The notes under the pieces were generated by a model. That model did not search any database, was not told the DNA's origin, and saw nothing but the letters and a program-made list of their open reading frames with translations. DNA of 64,000 bases. It comes from Bacteroidota bacterium (lineage in GTDB: Bacteria; Bacteroidota; Bacteroidia; Chitinophagales; LD1). This document shows, piece by piece, positions 19,122-31,400 of the stretch (positions are counted from its first letter, which is position 1; each line of letters starts with the position of its first letter). A program made the position numbers and the translations under genes. The stretch lies in contig JADJZU010000012.1 of the NCBI GenBank assembly GCA_016715625.1, positions 34,179 to 98,178 of the forward strand. The letters run 5' to 3'.

Positions 19122-21344
19122 TTAGAACTTCAGAATCTTGAACTCTGTTCTTCTGTTTTCCTGATGTTGTTCATCGGTGCAAGGCACTACAGATGTTCCT
19201 TCGCACTGGCACTTATTTACCAGTCGGCTTTCACCGTATCCGGCTGCTATCATTCTGCGACCTTCTACACCCTGCGAAGCAATATAGTTTACCGCACTTT
19301 CAGCACGCTTGCTCGATAACTGCATGTTATACTTTGCAGTAGCACGGCAGTCTGTATGGGAACTCAACTCAATTTCCATGGTTGGGTTATCCTTCATGAT
19401 TTTCACCAGCTTATCCAACTCTTTGGCAGCATCCGGTCTAATGAACCACTTATCCAGGTCGTAGTAAATGTTCTCAATTTTGATGGCCACACCTTTTCTC
19501 ACTTTTTCAAGCTCAAGCGTTTGGTATAACGTGGCCGGTGCTTTTTTGCCGATAGTGGAAACGGTAGCAGTCACCGTCAAATATTTTGTATCCGGCTCAC
19601 CGGTCTCTTTAGAACCTTCTAATCCATAATTGGTATTCGGTTCCAAAGTGAACACACACTTACCATCCTTATTGGTGGTGCAAACCTCATCTTTCTTGGT
19701 AGTCAGGTTAGTTACTTTAACCTTGGCACTTTCCAAAGGATCTTTCGTTTTTCTGTCAATCACGGTTACTTCAAGTGTGATGCCTCCTTCAGCCACCATG
19801 GGTATTTTAACCAACTCCGGCTTTTCTTTTACATCTGCAGTTACCTCAGCCGGCAAATAGCCGGGCATGGTAGCATAGAACTTATACTTGCGCCCTGGAG
19901 TAGCCGGAAAGGTGAAGTCGCCTTCTTTTCCTGCATCGGCTTTTCCTTTCTCCACATCTTCTTCTTTCATCACCACCTTTGCTCCCGGCAATGGAAGACC
20001 GGTAGCTGCATCAAACACCACACCATTCAAAATGATTCCCTTCTTCACAAAGCTGTAGATGTCATCGTCCCCTTGTCCATTAGCACGGTTACTGCAGAAA
20101 TATCCTTTTTTGTTATCGGCATTAATTACATAACCAAAATCGTCAGCATTGGTATTGATTGGGTAAGCCAGATTTTCCGGATCGGTCCATGTTGTAATCT
20201 TATTACCGGTTTTAACGCTGCTGGTGCTATAGATGTCTAATCCACCTAAACCCACGTGGCCTGTAGAGGCAAAATACAACACACCATCGTTAGCTATATG
20301 CGGGAACATTTCATCGCCAGAAGTATTAATCTTTGGTCCTAAGTTTACAGGCGTAGACCAGTTGCCGCCTATTTCGCGGGTGGTGTAATAAATATCCACT
20401 CCGCCATAGCCACCCGGTTTGTCGCTGGCAAAGTAAAGTGTCTTAGCGTCTTTGGATAAGGATGGATGCCCTACCGAATATTCTTTGTCGTTGAACGGCA
20501 CAGCTTCAATCAACTCATCGCCCCAACGGCTTTGGTCAGGCAAATAAACGATGCGATATATCTTCAACTTCACTGTTTTGTCCGCAGAGGGGAAAGCCCT
20601 TTTGCCGTTATAGTTGCTGCGGTCTATATACAACTCATCCATTTTCTGGTTGTAGGTAGAAGTGCCCTCGTGAAATTTCTTGTTGGGTTCTCTACCGCGC
20701 ATCATATCGCATTTGCTGATTTTTCCGGTAGAGTCGTCCTTAAAGGCCTGATAAATTTGAAGAAACGAATTATGAGTCCAGTTGTCCACCCGCTTTACGT
20801 AAGCATCCGGGAAGCGGTTACTGCAAAAGAAAATACCGGTGTCTTTGTATAATGAAACACCAAAATCAGAGTAGGGTGAGTTAATCGAGCTCATGTTCTG
20901 CACTTCATAGAATCCCTTGTCCTTACTGAGTTCTTCAACCTGGTCAATTCCTTTCAATCTTGCCTTTACGCTGGCATCGTTCGGAACCGCATCTATATAT
21001 TGTTTGTAATACACTTTTGCCTCCGCATATTTTTGGTTCGCACGAAGCGATTCAGCATAGTAAAGTTTATTAATCACGTTAGCATTGTCCTTGCTGGCCA
21101 GTTCTGCGTAATATCCCTCCGCTTTTTCAGCATTGTTTATCAAACGATAACTGTCCGCCAGCTTCTGAAGCACATATACATTCTTGGCGTCTTTTTGCAA
21201 TGCTCTCTCGTAGTATAAAATGGCCTTTTGATAATCAAACTGCTTAAAATACCAATCACCTACTTTCACTATTGGGCTTTCGGCAAAAGCAGCATTGCTT
21301 AAAACAGCCACCAGCAGGGTTATCAGGGTTTTCTTAAAAATCAT
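19122..21344 (-). CDS. OmpA-family protein with TPR, PD40 propeller and carboxypeptidase-regulatory domain (PorE-like)
   Basis: 740-residue periplasmic or outer-membrane-associated protein. Signal peptide (MIFKKTLITLLVAVLSNAAFA), then TPR repeats (DYQKAILYYERALQKDAKN), PD40/WD40-like blades (SLSKDAKTLYFASDKPGG, FASTGHVGLGGLDIY, YFCSNRANGQGDDDIY), a CarboxypepD-regulatory beta-sandwich (GVVFDAATGLPLPGAKVVM), a second beta domain, and a C-terminal OmpA domain (SSHTDCRATAKYN and QENRRTEFK, where Asp and Arg bind peptidoglycan). TPR, propeller, CRD and OmpA in this order is the architecture of PorE, which ties the type IX machinery to peptidoglycan. It starts 38 bases after the PorP/SprF gene; co-transcription and a linked role are inferred. 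Confidence 0.9.
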   Translation of the reverse strand: MIFKKTLITLLVAVLSNAAFAESPIVKVGDWYFKQFDYQKAILYYERALQKDAKNVYVLQKLADSYRLINNAEKAEGYYAELASKDNANVINKLYYAESLRANQKYAEAKVYYKQYIDAVPNDASVKARLKGIDQVEELSKDKGFYEVQNMSSINSPYSDFGVSLYKDTGIFFCSNRFPDAYVKRVDNWTHNSFLQIYQAFKDDSTGKISKCDMMRGREPNKKFHEGTSTYNQKMDELYIDRSNYNGKRAFPSADKTVKLKIYRIVYLPDQSRWGDELIEAVPFNDKEYSVGHPSLSKDAKTLYFASDKPGGYGGVDIYYTTREIGGNWSTPVNLGPKINTSGDEMFPHIANDGVLYFASTGHVGLGGLDIYSTSSVKTGNKITTWTDPENLAYPINTNADDFGYVINADNKKGYFCSNRANGQGDDDIYSFVKKGIILNGVVFDAATGLPLPGAKVVMKEEDVEKGKADAGKEGDFTFPATPGRKYKFYATMPGYLPAEVTADVKEKPELVKIPMVAEGGITLEVTVIDRKTKDPLESAKVKVTNLTTKKDEVCTTNKDGKCVFTLEPNTNYGLEGSKETGEPDTKYLTVTATVSTIGKKAPATLYQTLELEKVRKGVAIKIENIYYDLDKWFIRPDAAKELDKLVKIMKDNPTMEIELSSHTDCRATAKYNMQLSSKRAESAVNYIASQGVEGRRMIAAGYGESRLVNKCQCEGTSVVPCTDEQHQENRRTEFKILKF

Positions 21345-21382
21345 AGTCTTAGTTTTATTGAAATACAGGGGCTAAATCTTTG

Positions 21383-22357
21383 TTAGAAGTATTTTACGTA
21401 TCGTGGTGTAACAAAGCGCTTCTTGTTATACCAGAAATCGTAACCAATCATAATCTCGTGTGTGCCGGAAGTATACTTTCTCAAGCGCGTTAACTCCACA
21501 TCATAAGCATATCCGATTTGTAATTGAGGGGTGCATTTAAATGCTGCGAATACAATTACAGATTGTCCAAAGTATTTTGCATCACCGGCTGTGCGATATC
21601 CTGCTCCTAACCATATTCTATCAATGAATAGTAAGGCAAGGTTTACATCAAACTGAGGGATGTTTTTGATAAGTCCCTTTTGCCACTTCATTAATAAAGT
21701 AGGTCTGAATTTTACGATAGATGCTTCCTTCCCAAACAAATAACCGGCTGAGAACAAGTAGTGGTTATAAAGGCGGGCAATGGTTTGGTCGTATTTGGAA
21801 ACACCTGTTTTGTCGCGCAAAGTGGAAGGCAATAAGTGCGGAACTGAGAAACCCGCAAACCATCTTTTACCGTATGCATACACACCAAATCCAAAGTTAG
21901 GAACAAATAGATTTTCGTTAAGAGTAAATGCCTGGTCAGCGATAGGTGAAGTCAGATTCGCATTACCATTATTCTGGTAGAAGTAGGCAAAAGAAGCCTG
22001 CACACCAAAGGCTAAGCGAATATCATTCTTAAAACGGAGGCGATAAGCGAAAGAAGGAGTCACGTTGAAATTATTGGACAAGCCCAAACGATCATTGCTC
22101 ATCGTAAGACCAAGTGCATACTGATCCTTACGTAAAGGACTATGCACACTGATATTCGCTGTTTTAGGTGCGCCTTCCAAACCAGCCCATTGATGTCTGT
22201 AAATGCCCATCACGCTGATCACTTCCTGACTTCCTGCGTAGGCAGGATTCAGAAACAGGCCGTTGAACATATACATGCTATACTCCGGGTCTTGTTGTGC
22301 TTTCAGTCCGGTTAAAGCCGTCACTGTAACTAAAGCTGCTAGAAAAATCTTTTTCAT
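21383..22357 (-). CDS. PorP/SprF-family type IX secretion outer-membrane protein
   Basis: 324-residue outer-membrane beta-barrel with a signal peptide ending LKAQ. The mature N-terminus QDPEYSMYMFNGLFLNPAYAGS and the block YRHQWAGLEGAPKTANISVHSPL are diagnostic of PorP/SprF. Family knowledge: PorP is part of the T9SS, and SprF paralogues are encoded next to individual large substrates with gliding-type C-terminal domains, which they are needed to export or attach. The gene lies 82 bases after the giant protein gene, whose CHU_C domain would be the expected client. A hairpin terminator lies in the spacer. Confidence 0.95.
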   Translation of the reverse strand: MKKIFLAALVTVTALTGLKAQQDPEYSMYMFNGLFLNPAYAGSQEVISVMGIYRHQWAGLEGAPKTANISVHSPLRKDQYALGLTMSNDRLGLSNNFNVTPSFAYRLRFKNDIRLAFGVQASFAYFYQNNGNANLTSPIADQAFTLNENLFVPNFGFGVYAYGKRWFAGFSVPHLLPSTLRDKTGVSKYDQTIARLYNHYLFSAGYLFGKEASIVKFRPTLLMKWQKGLIKNIPQFDVNLALLFIDRIWLGAGYRTAGDAKYFGQSVIVFAAFKCTPQLQIGYAYDVELTRLRKYTSGTHEIMIGYDFWYNKKRFVTPRYVKYF

Positions 22358-22387
22358 ATCCTTTCTTTTAATCAGGGTTAATGTTTT

Positions 22388-22430
22388 AAAAACCCTGTCT
22401 CCTCTCCTGGTTTGTTAAGGAGACAGGGGT
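22388..22430 (-). terminator. Intrinsic terminator/attenuator between the giant gene and its PorP/SprF partner
   Basis: On the minus strand CCCTGTCTCC (22428-22419), a 16-base loop, GGAGACAGGG (22402-22393), then TTTTT. A perfect 10-bp GC-rich stem with T-run, 12 bases after the giant gene stop and 31 bases before the partner gene start. It should end many transcripts after the giant gene, lowering expression of the two downstream genes or leaving them to a separate promoter. Confidence 0.75.
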
Positions 22431-22439
22431 AATTGAATC

Positions 22440-25400
22440 TTATCGGTGAATCACTACAAACTTAGCGTCCACATCTCCTGTTCCATCATTGTGATAATAC
22501 AGGAAGTAGTAAGTGCCGTCTGGTAATGGAACCCCTTGCATGTTCTTACCTTCAAAATTGTTCTGGTAAGGACCTTCGCTGTTCCACACCTCTACGCCCC
22601 ATCTGTTATAAACTATCAGAGAAGCATCCGGGTATTCAGTGCCACATGGAATTTCAAAGGCATCGTTCACACCATCACCGTTTGGTGAGAATCCATTCGG
22701 CAGGAAGCATTCCACAGAATCTTTTACAACCACACACACCACAGCAGTATCGCAGAAAGTATAGCTGCCTGTGGTTACACATACTTCGTAGCTGAACGAG
22801 ATGTTTCCGGAGTAATCGGTAGCAGGTGTTACGGTGATAGTGTTATCACTGTTTACGACTGCAGTTGCATTATCCACCGGTTGCAATACAGCAACAGTGG
22901 TGTCGGCACCGAACGGTAAATCATCGTTCTCTAACACACGCAGGGTGATTGGTGTGTTCTTGCTGGTAGAGTCAAACTCGCAAGGCTCATCCACTGCAAT
23001 AATGGTAGGATCCAGCACCGTAATAATCACCGGAGTTGTATCACAGTTTCCGAACGTATCGCAAACAACCAAACAGAACGTATCGTTTCCAACGTAGTTC
23101 AATGCCGGTGTGTAAACGAAGCATGTATCGCCCGACAATACTTCCACTGTTCCGTTTTGCGGATTACAGAGCGAAGTAATGCTCCAAGGAGTACTGCTGG
23201 TTACCAAACCATCGAGACAGATTGTATCCGGCACATTTACAAACGTGGTATCGAAGATAGTATCCACCTGTATTGGAGTGCAGGCGATAATATTTAACAC
23301 CACGGTATTGGTATCGCAGTAGCTTGGTATTCCATTATCACAAATGAAGTAGGTAAATGTTGCAGTGCCTGGCAATGCAAGCGATGTAAACTGCACCGAT
23401 GTTGCATTCTGTGCAGTAATACCACCCAAAGTTCCCGGTTGCGCTACAGATGTTCCGGTAATGAATATCACGTTACTGTTGCTGTCTGTGTCATTTGCTA
23501 ACAGCGACAGCTCAGAGACGGTGTTCGTGCAAATAGTGAATGTATCTGCATTAGCTACCGGAGGAACGTTGCAGTAGGTTTCAATTACAACGATGGCTGT
23601 ATCGAAGCCGCAACGGGTTTCTATAAAGTACTCAATGGTATCAAAACCACACCATCCGGCATCCGGAGTATAGAACAATGTTCGGGCGGTATCCAGTGTT
23701 GCTGTTCCATGACTTGGTGCACCATTTTGCGTAAAGTCTACAGTCAATGATGGATCATTATCTGTTGTATCATTCGCTAGTATAACTACGGAAATTTGAC
23801 TTTCCGGAATAGTAACGGCAGCATCATTTACTGCCACAGGACGTGGACAGCAAATAACATCTACACATACAGTCACTGTATCGGTAGCTCCCTGCACATC
23901 TGTAATTACATACTGGAATGAATCCACAAATCCGCAAGTATCCTGGTCCGGCACATAAGTGATGGTTCCATCATTGTTCAATGTTACCGCACCAATGGTA
24001 ATTGGCATTGGAATAACACTGGTCACACTGAAAGAATCTCCCTCCGGATCAAAATCGTTGCCTGCTACATCAAATGTTACCGGGTGTAAACTACCGGTGG
24101 TTGCACACTCAGGAACACCCTGCACGGAATTGTTGATGTAAACAACGACTACTGCTGTATCGCACAATGTTGGGATTGCCACATCACAGATTACATAGCA
24201 GAAAGTATCCGGCTGATTAGCATTTGCCAAAGGACCCGGAGTATAAATTACAGTTCCGCCAGGACCCTGAGTTGTGGTTCCGAATTGCGGAGGACAAGGC
24301 ACGTTGATAGGACCTACTACCAAGGTATTGCCATCCGGATCACTATCATTCTTAGTTAAATCGATTGTGATTGGTGTCAGATAATCCGTTGTAGTGAAAT
24401 CATCGGTTGCCAATGGCGGATGATTGTTGTTCACCGTAGAGTCCACATAGATGGTGATGCAAGCGGTGTCGCATAAGCCATCCGGATCACAGATGCTGTA
24501 GCAAACAACATCTACCCCTACCACAGGCGAATTGTAGTTAATAGTTCCATCCGGATTAAGCGTAGCGGTAGCTCCCGGCAAGGATGGACCACTAATAATG
24601 GTAACATTCAGCGGATCGCCATCCGGATCATTGTCGTTAGCCAACTCATTAATCACGATTGGAGTAGATACTGTGGTAACCACAGCATCATCATTAGCCA
24701 CTGGAGGATTGTTTAATGAATCACAAGTAACCACCACTACCACGATTAACTGTGTATCACACAATGAAAACTGTGGTATGTTGCTTGTGTCGCATACGGT
24801 GTAAGGAATAGTATATACACCGGCTGTGTCTGCATTAAACACCACTGTTCCGTTTCCGGTAACCTGGAAGGCGTAATTAGCGCCAACCGGAGCACCAAAT
24901 ACAGGTCCATAGTTGTAAGTAAGTAAATCGCCATCCGGATCACTGCAAGCAGCTCCTACGTTGATACCAATAGCGGTGTTTTCACACACTACCACATTTA
25001 TCTTCTGTGCAATCGGAGCGTTATTTATTGGCAATACCACAATAGTGATAGTGCTGGTATCACAAGCGCCCGATGTATCACAAACCGATACACACAAAAT
25101 CTGTGTTCCGGTCCAGCCCGGAGTAGGTATAAAGGTTACGCAGGTATCATTCTCTGACACTGTTCCATTTAATGGAGTACAAGAGAAGTAATCCATAGCG
25201 TAAGAATCTCCTGCATCCACATCGGTAACTACAGGGCATACAATCGATGTATCGTTTTCATAAATGGTATCTACCGGATTGTCAACAACAGGAGTGTCGT
25301 TGATTGGGCATATACTTATAAACACATCTGCCGTATCGCAAGCGTTCGAGCAATTGCTGTTGCAAACCTGGTAGGTAATGCTGGCTGTGCCGTTGTAATT

Positions 25401-28400
25401 TACAGTAGGCACAAATGTAATTACACCGCTATTCACTGAAGCTACTCCATTGGTAGCGGACAATACCGTCACAACACCACCATCTCCTTCTGGGTCTGTA
25501 TCATTACCCAATACAGCAATCTGCACGGCTTCCTCTTCGCAGGTGTTCGCAGTATCCGCATTGGCCACCGGAGCCTGATTGATGTGAAGGCAGATAGTGT
25601 CACTTGTCTGACAGCCATTTGGTGTATTCACCGCTGTAGCCACCACACAGAAGTCCACCGCAGTAGGATCGATCGCTGAAGGATTGATAGAAATTGGACC
25701 AAAGCCGGACGTAATCACTGCTCCGCCCAATCTTCTCCAAACGATGTTAAATACATCCAAACTATAGGTAGCACTTAAGGTAGTAGACTGTCCTGCACAT
25801 ACTGTATCTGCAGAAGCGGAAATAGTCAACAACGGGTTGTCTTTCACATTAATCACCACTGTGGCTGAATTTCCACAACCCGCAATAGAGTCGAAATAAG
25901 TGTAGGTAATCGTGTTGTTGCCAACAAGGGCTAACAACGGATTAAACTCATTACCGTTCTGTATACCAGGCCCGCTGAACACACCACCTGCTGGTGTTCC
26001 TGTAAGTATTTGCACATCACTGTTACTACATACACTTGGATTTTGACCGCTAATACTAACTACCGGCAGAGGATTAACCGTAATGCAAACTACTGTATCA
26101 TCAATACATCCGGTAGAAGGATCCTGGTAGGTGTAGCGAATACACCACAACCCTGGACCAGCTGAATTTGTCTGGAAAATATTTCCTGTTACAAATGGTC
26201 CGCTGAAAATACCACCTGCTGGCACTCCGGTTAATGTAATGTTACCTGCATTTGCGCAGTAAGAAGTGTTTAAGCCACTAATACCTGCTACTGGCGGAGC
26301 ATTCACCGTAACCACTGTAGTGTCGGAAGATGCGCAACCATTTGCATCCGTAACTAACAGCGTGTAGGCTGTTGTGGTATCCGGACAAGCTTGAGTGTTT
26401 AAGGTAGTTGGGCTTGTTAAAGGACCACCACTCCATAAGTAATTGAATGGAGCTACACCAGTTCCAGTTACAATACCATTCAAGTTCACACATCCACCCG
26501 AATTAGAACATAATGAAGAGTTGGCCCCGGCATTTACAAAAATAGATGGCGGGTTGGCTGTCAAATTCATACAATCTGGTAATGATTGACATCCAAACGC
26601 ATCTCTCACAACTACACAGTATACCTGATTATTGCCCACGTTGGTCAACACAGGATTAGCATCTGTAATACTGTTAAGACCTGTTGGGTTATTCCACAGA
26701 TATGTATACGGCTGTTGCGTTCCGGAACCAGTTGGTGTGCCTCCTAAAACTGCACTGTCTGAAGAGCAGGCAAAGATAGTTGCATCCGGCCCTGCATCCG
26801 CAACCGGACGGGCACGAAGCACAACATCAACAGCATCTGTAGCAGAACATCCCAGTGAATCGGTTACTGTTACGCTATAAGTAGTGTTAACCAACGGAGA
26901 TACAGATGGATTAGCTGCAGAAGTTGGGAAAGCGCCTGCACTCCAATTGTAAGTAAGAGGACCTGTTCCGCCTGTGCCTGTTGGACTTCCACCTAAATTG
27001 ATGGTAGAACCGGTGCACAAGAATGAATCCAATCCTGCATTCACTGTAACCAATGGGCTTACAACCACATTCATAGAGTCAACCGCTACACAACCATTTG
27101 CATCGGTAACTGTCAACATGTATTTAGTAGTTGAAAGCGGATTTGCACATGGGTTTGCAATTGTAGGATCACTTAATCCTCCAATTGGAGACCACTGATA
27201 AATGTATGGGAACTGACCTCCTTGAGCCGTAGGACTTCCACCCACCTGCACACATGAAGAACTGTTCAGACAGTATACTATATCGGCTCCGGCATCCACC
27301 ACCAAAGTGGTAGGCACCACAGTAATTAGCACGCTATCTGTTCCAAAACATCCTGTAGTGTTATCCGTAACGGTAAGTGTAAAGACGGTAGACTGAGTCA
27401 AACCAGTCAAAATAGGGTTTGGAATAGTAAGACCGTTCAACACTTTAATGCCCCCTACGCTATCCGGAGACCAGGCATAGCTGTAATTTCCTGTTCCACC
27501 ACTTCCGGAAGGAGAACCGCCCAGTGTATGGAATGAACCACCACATGATACTAGTGTAGTCGGATTTCCGGCATCGGCTATTACTCCCGGGTTCACCAGA
27601 ATTTGCTGACAAGCCGAAGACGAGCAACCTACTGCATCGGTAACGGTAACACAATAAACCGTAGACACACTAGGTGATGCCGCAGGGTTGGAAATATTTG
27701 GACTGGAAAGGAGTCCTACGGTTGGGTTCCAGCTATAGGTAAATGGAGCAGTTCCTCCATCTGCAGTGTTTGGCGTTCCACCTAAATTGGCTACTCCACC
27801 AGCGCAGATGGCTGTATCTGGATTCATGATGGCTGTAACTGCTGGATTTGCATACAACACCATTGAGTCTATTGCTATACATCCCAACGCATCTTCCACT
27901 AACAATACATAAGTCGTAGTGTCAGTCGGATTCACCGTTGGATTTGGAACGTTATTAAAGTCACAGATACCGGCTACCGGACTCCAGTCAATGATATATG
28001 GACCGGTTCCTCCGCTTACGGCACTTGCTCCTCCAATGGATACACAACCTGACTGACCAGCACAAATACTCTTATCAGGTCCTGCATCTGCTGTCAAATC
28101 TGAAACAGATACGTTAACTGCTGAGTTTGCAGAAGCAGTGCAACCGTTGACATCGGTTACTGTCAGTGAATAGGTGATGCTCTGTGAAAGATTACAAGCT
28201 GCCGGATTCGCAAGTCCGGTGTTGTTTAATCCAGCACCCGGAGCCCATGCATACAAGTATGGTGCTGTGCCACCCGTAGCTGTTGGAACTCCACCGATAA
28301 TTACGCAAGCATCCGGACATGCAACCACGTTGAATGGTCCCCCTCCGTTTGCTGTAGGATTTTGATTGACCCTAATAGTCACGTTGGAAGAATTGCTACA

Positions 28401-31400
28401 GCCGAGAGAGTCAGTAGCCGTTACCTGCCATGTTAAAGTTCCGCTTGGCGTGGCAATTGGATTAGACACAGAAGGCGAACTTAAGAACAAAGTAGGGGTC
28501 CAGCTATAAGTATAAGTAGAACCGGTGCCGCCTGATGCAGTTGGTTGACCGCCTAAAGAAACGCTGGCACCAACACAAATAGTGTCAGATACTCCGGCAC
28601 TTACAATCGGACGAGGGTTGATAGTAATTCTTACCGAGTCAAAAGCTGAGCATCCATTGGCATCAATTACATCCACATAGTATGTAGTAGAAGCAGCAGG
28701 GCTTACTGTCGGGTTTGGTGAACTACTAGTAAATCCGGATGGATTAGAAGACCACACGTAAGTATAAGGTGGGGTAGTGCCTTGTGCTGTTGGGCTACCA
28801 CCTAAAGTGATGGATACAGCTGCACCCGCACAGAATGCTACATCATTGCCAGCCTCTGCCTGTAAAGTTGGATTATTTACCACAACAGTTACCTGGTCGT
28901 TGTCAAAACAACCATTGGCGTCTGTGACAATCAGATTATAGTTAGTTGTAGAACCAATTCCTACCACCCATGGGTTTGCGATGGAGTCATCGTTCAAGCC
29001 TCCGGCAGGAACCCACGCATAAATATATGGCGCAGAACCACCGGTTGCGGTTGGAGAACCTCCGATTTGGACGCTATCCGATGAGCAAGCTGTGAGCGTT
29101 TGATCTAATCCCGCATCCGCATTTGGGTTCTGATTCACCGTCACCAGTTTACTATCGGTGCCGGTGCATCCATTGGCATCAGTAACAGTAACTGTAAAGA
29201 TGGTTGTATTCGTTACACCCACTAATGGGTTTGTAGCGGTAGATCCATTAGACCACAAATAAGTGTATGGTGATGTTCCGCCAGTTGCTGTTTGTAAGCA
29301 ACCGAGATAAACTTTAGCACCGGAACAAATAGCTGTGTCAGATCCTGCACAAGCAACCGGTACAGGATTTACAGTAATCGTTACAGAGTCAATGGCCACA
29401 CATCCTTTACCATCTGTAACCGTTACAAAATACTTGGTAGTAGCAATCGGTGTAGCTACAGGGTTTGCAGAAGTGGCAGAACTCAAGGTGGCCGATGGCG
29501 ACCATGCATAAGTATAAGGAGCACTTCCGCCTTGTGCAGTTGGTGCACCTCCAATTGCTGCACTTGAGCTACCACCAGCACAAACTGCGCTGCCAGCACC
29601 CGCTTCTGCGGTCAAGGTACTTGGAGTAATTGTTACCAGGACAGCATCTTCGGCACGACATCCATTTACATCTGTTACCACTAAGGTATACAACTGTGAA
29701 GTAGTAATGCCGGTTACAAATGGATTGCACAAGGTAGTGCTGTTTAATCCTGTAGCTGGTGACCATGTGCATGTTAATGCTCCTGTTCCACCACTGCTCG
29801 CAGGAGTGCCGCCTATGGTAACTGTATCACCAGAACAACTTACAAGACTCTTATCTGCTCCTGCATTTGCCACAGGAAGAGGACGAACTTCTACCAGCAC
29901 TTGATCAGTAGATACACATCCGTTTGAATCTGTAACCTGTAATACGTAAGTGGTTGTTGTCAGCGGACATGCTATAGGATTTGGAATATTGTTCGCATTC
30001 AATCCGATTGTCGGTGTCCATGAATATTCTAATGGTGAAGTTCCACCACTACCAGCAGGAGAACCACCAATTACAGCACACAGTCCCTGACAAAGGGCAG
30101 TGTCTGTACCGGCATTCACTGATGGAGCGGCATTGACATTCACAAGAATAGAATCTACCGATGAACATCCCTTACTGTCTGTAACAGTAACATAATAAGT
30201 GGTAGATACTAACGGTAGCACAGTTGGATTAGCCAGCGCACTGCTGAAGCCAGCCGGTGAAGAAGCCCAAGCAAAAGTGTATGGCGAAGTTCCGCCCACA
30301 GCTGTTGGCACACCGCCAATACTCACTTGAGACCCTGCACTTGCGCATATATTTGAATTGGTTCCTGCATCCGCTTGTAATGTGCTAGGTGTAACGTTTA
30401 CAATTACAAAATCAACTCCCTGACAACCATAAATGTCCGTAGCCACCACCTGGTAAGATGTTGTTGCAGCTAAACCAGTCACAAATGGATTTTGAATGGT
30501 ATCACTACTCAATGCGATAGCAGGTGTCCAGTTGAAATTGTATGGACCAGTTCCGCTGCTCACATTTACCAGCATAAAGGCTGTATCAGCAGCACATGCT
30601 ACAATGGACTTATCGCTACCGGCATCCACCACTGGGGTAGGACGAGGAGTTACCACCACATCATCAAAACTGCTACAGCCCTTACTATCGGTTACTAACA
30701 CTGTATAAGTGGTAGATACGATTGGTGCAGCAGCCGGATTAGCTACTACTGCCGAACTTAAACCTAACGTAGGTGTCCAGGCATATGTATATCCAGGAGT
30801 GCCTGATGTAGCAGTTGGTGAACCACCAATAGCAACTACGTTACCAGCACAAACGGTGGTATCAGGTCCTGCATTAGAAACAGGATTTGGATTAACCGTT
30901 ACGGTTGCAGAACTGGAAGCCGTGCAACCATTTGCATCAGATACTATTACTACGTAGTTTGTAGTGGTAGTAGGATTGGCAACCGGATTAGATACCGTTG
31001 AATCGTTGAGCGATGTTCCATTATTCCAATCATATGCATATGGTGCTGTACCACCGGTGAGAGTTGGGAAGTTGCCCAACTGCACGGTGTTACCAAAACA
31101 GATTTGTCTGTTTAGACCCGCATTAGCTGTTAAATTGTTTGGTCTGACATTTACTGTAACGGCATCGGTAGCGCTGCATCCGTTTGCATCTGTTACCTGT
31201 AGCACGTAAGTTTGAGCAGTGGCAAGACCTTTGACTACAGGATTGGCTACCGATGTAGAGGTGACGATGCCGGTGGCTGGAGACCATGCATAACTATAAG
31301 GAGCAAGACCACCTGTTGCTGCCGGAATATCACCAATAATTACACTGTCACCAGGACACAAATAAAGGTCTTTATCAACCCCTGCAAATGCAGTAGGATT

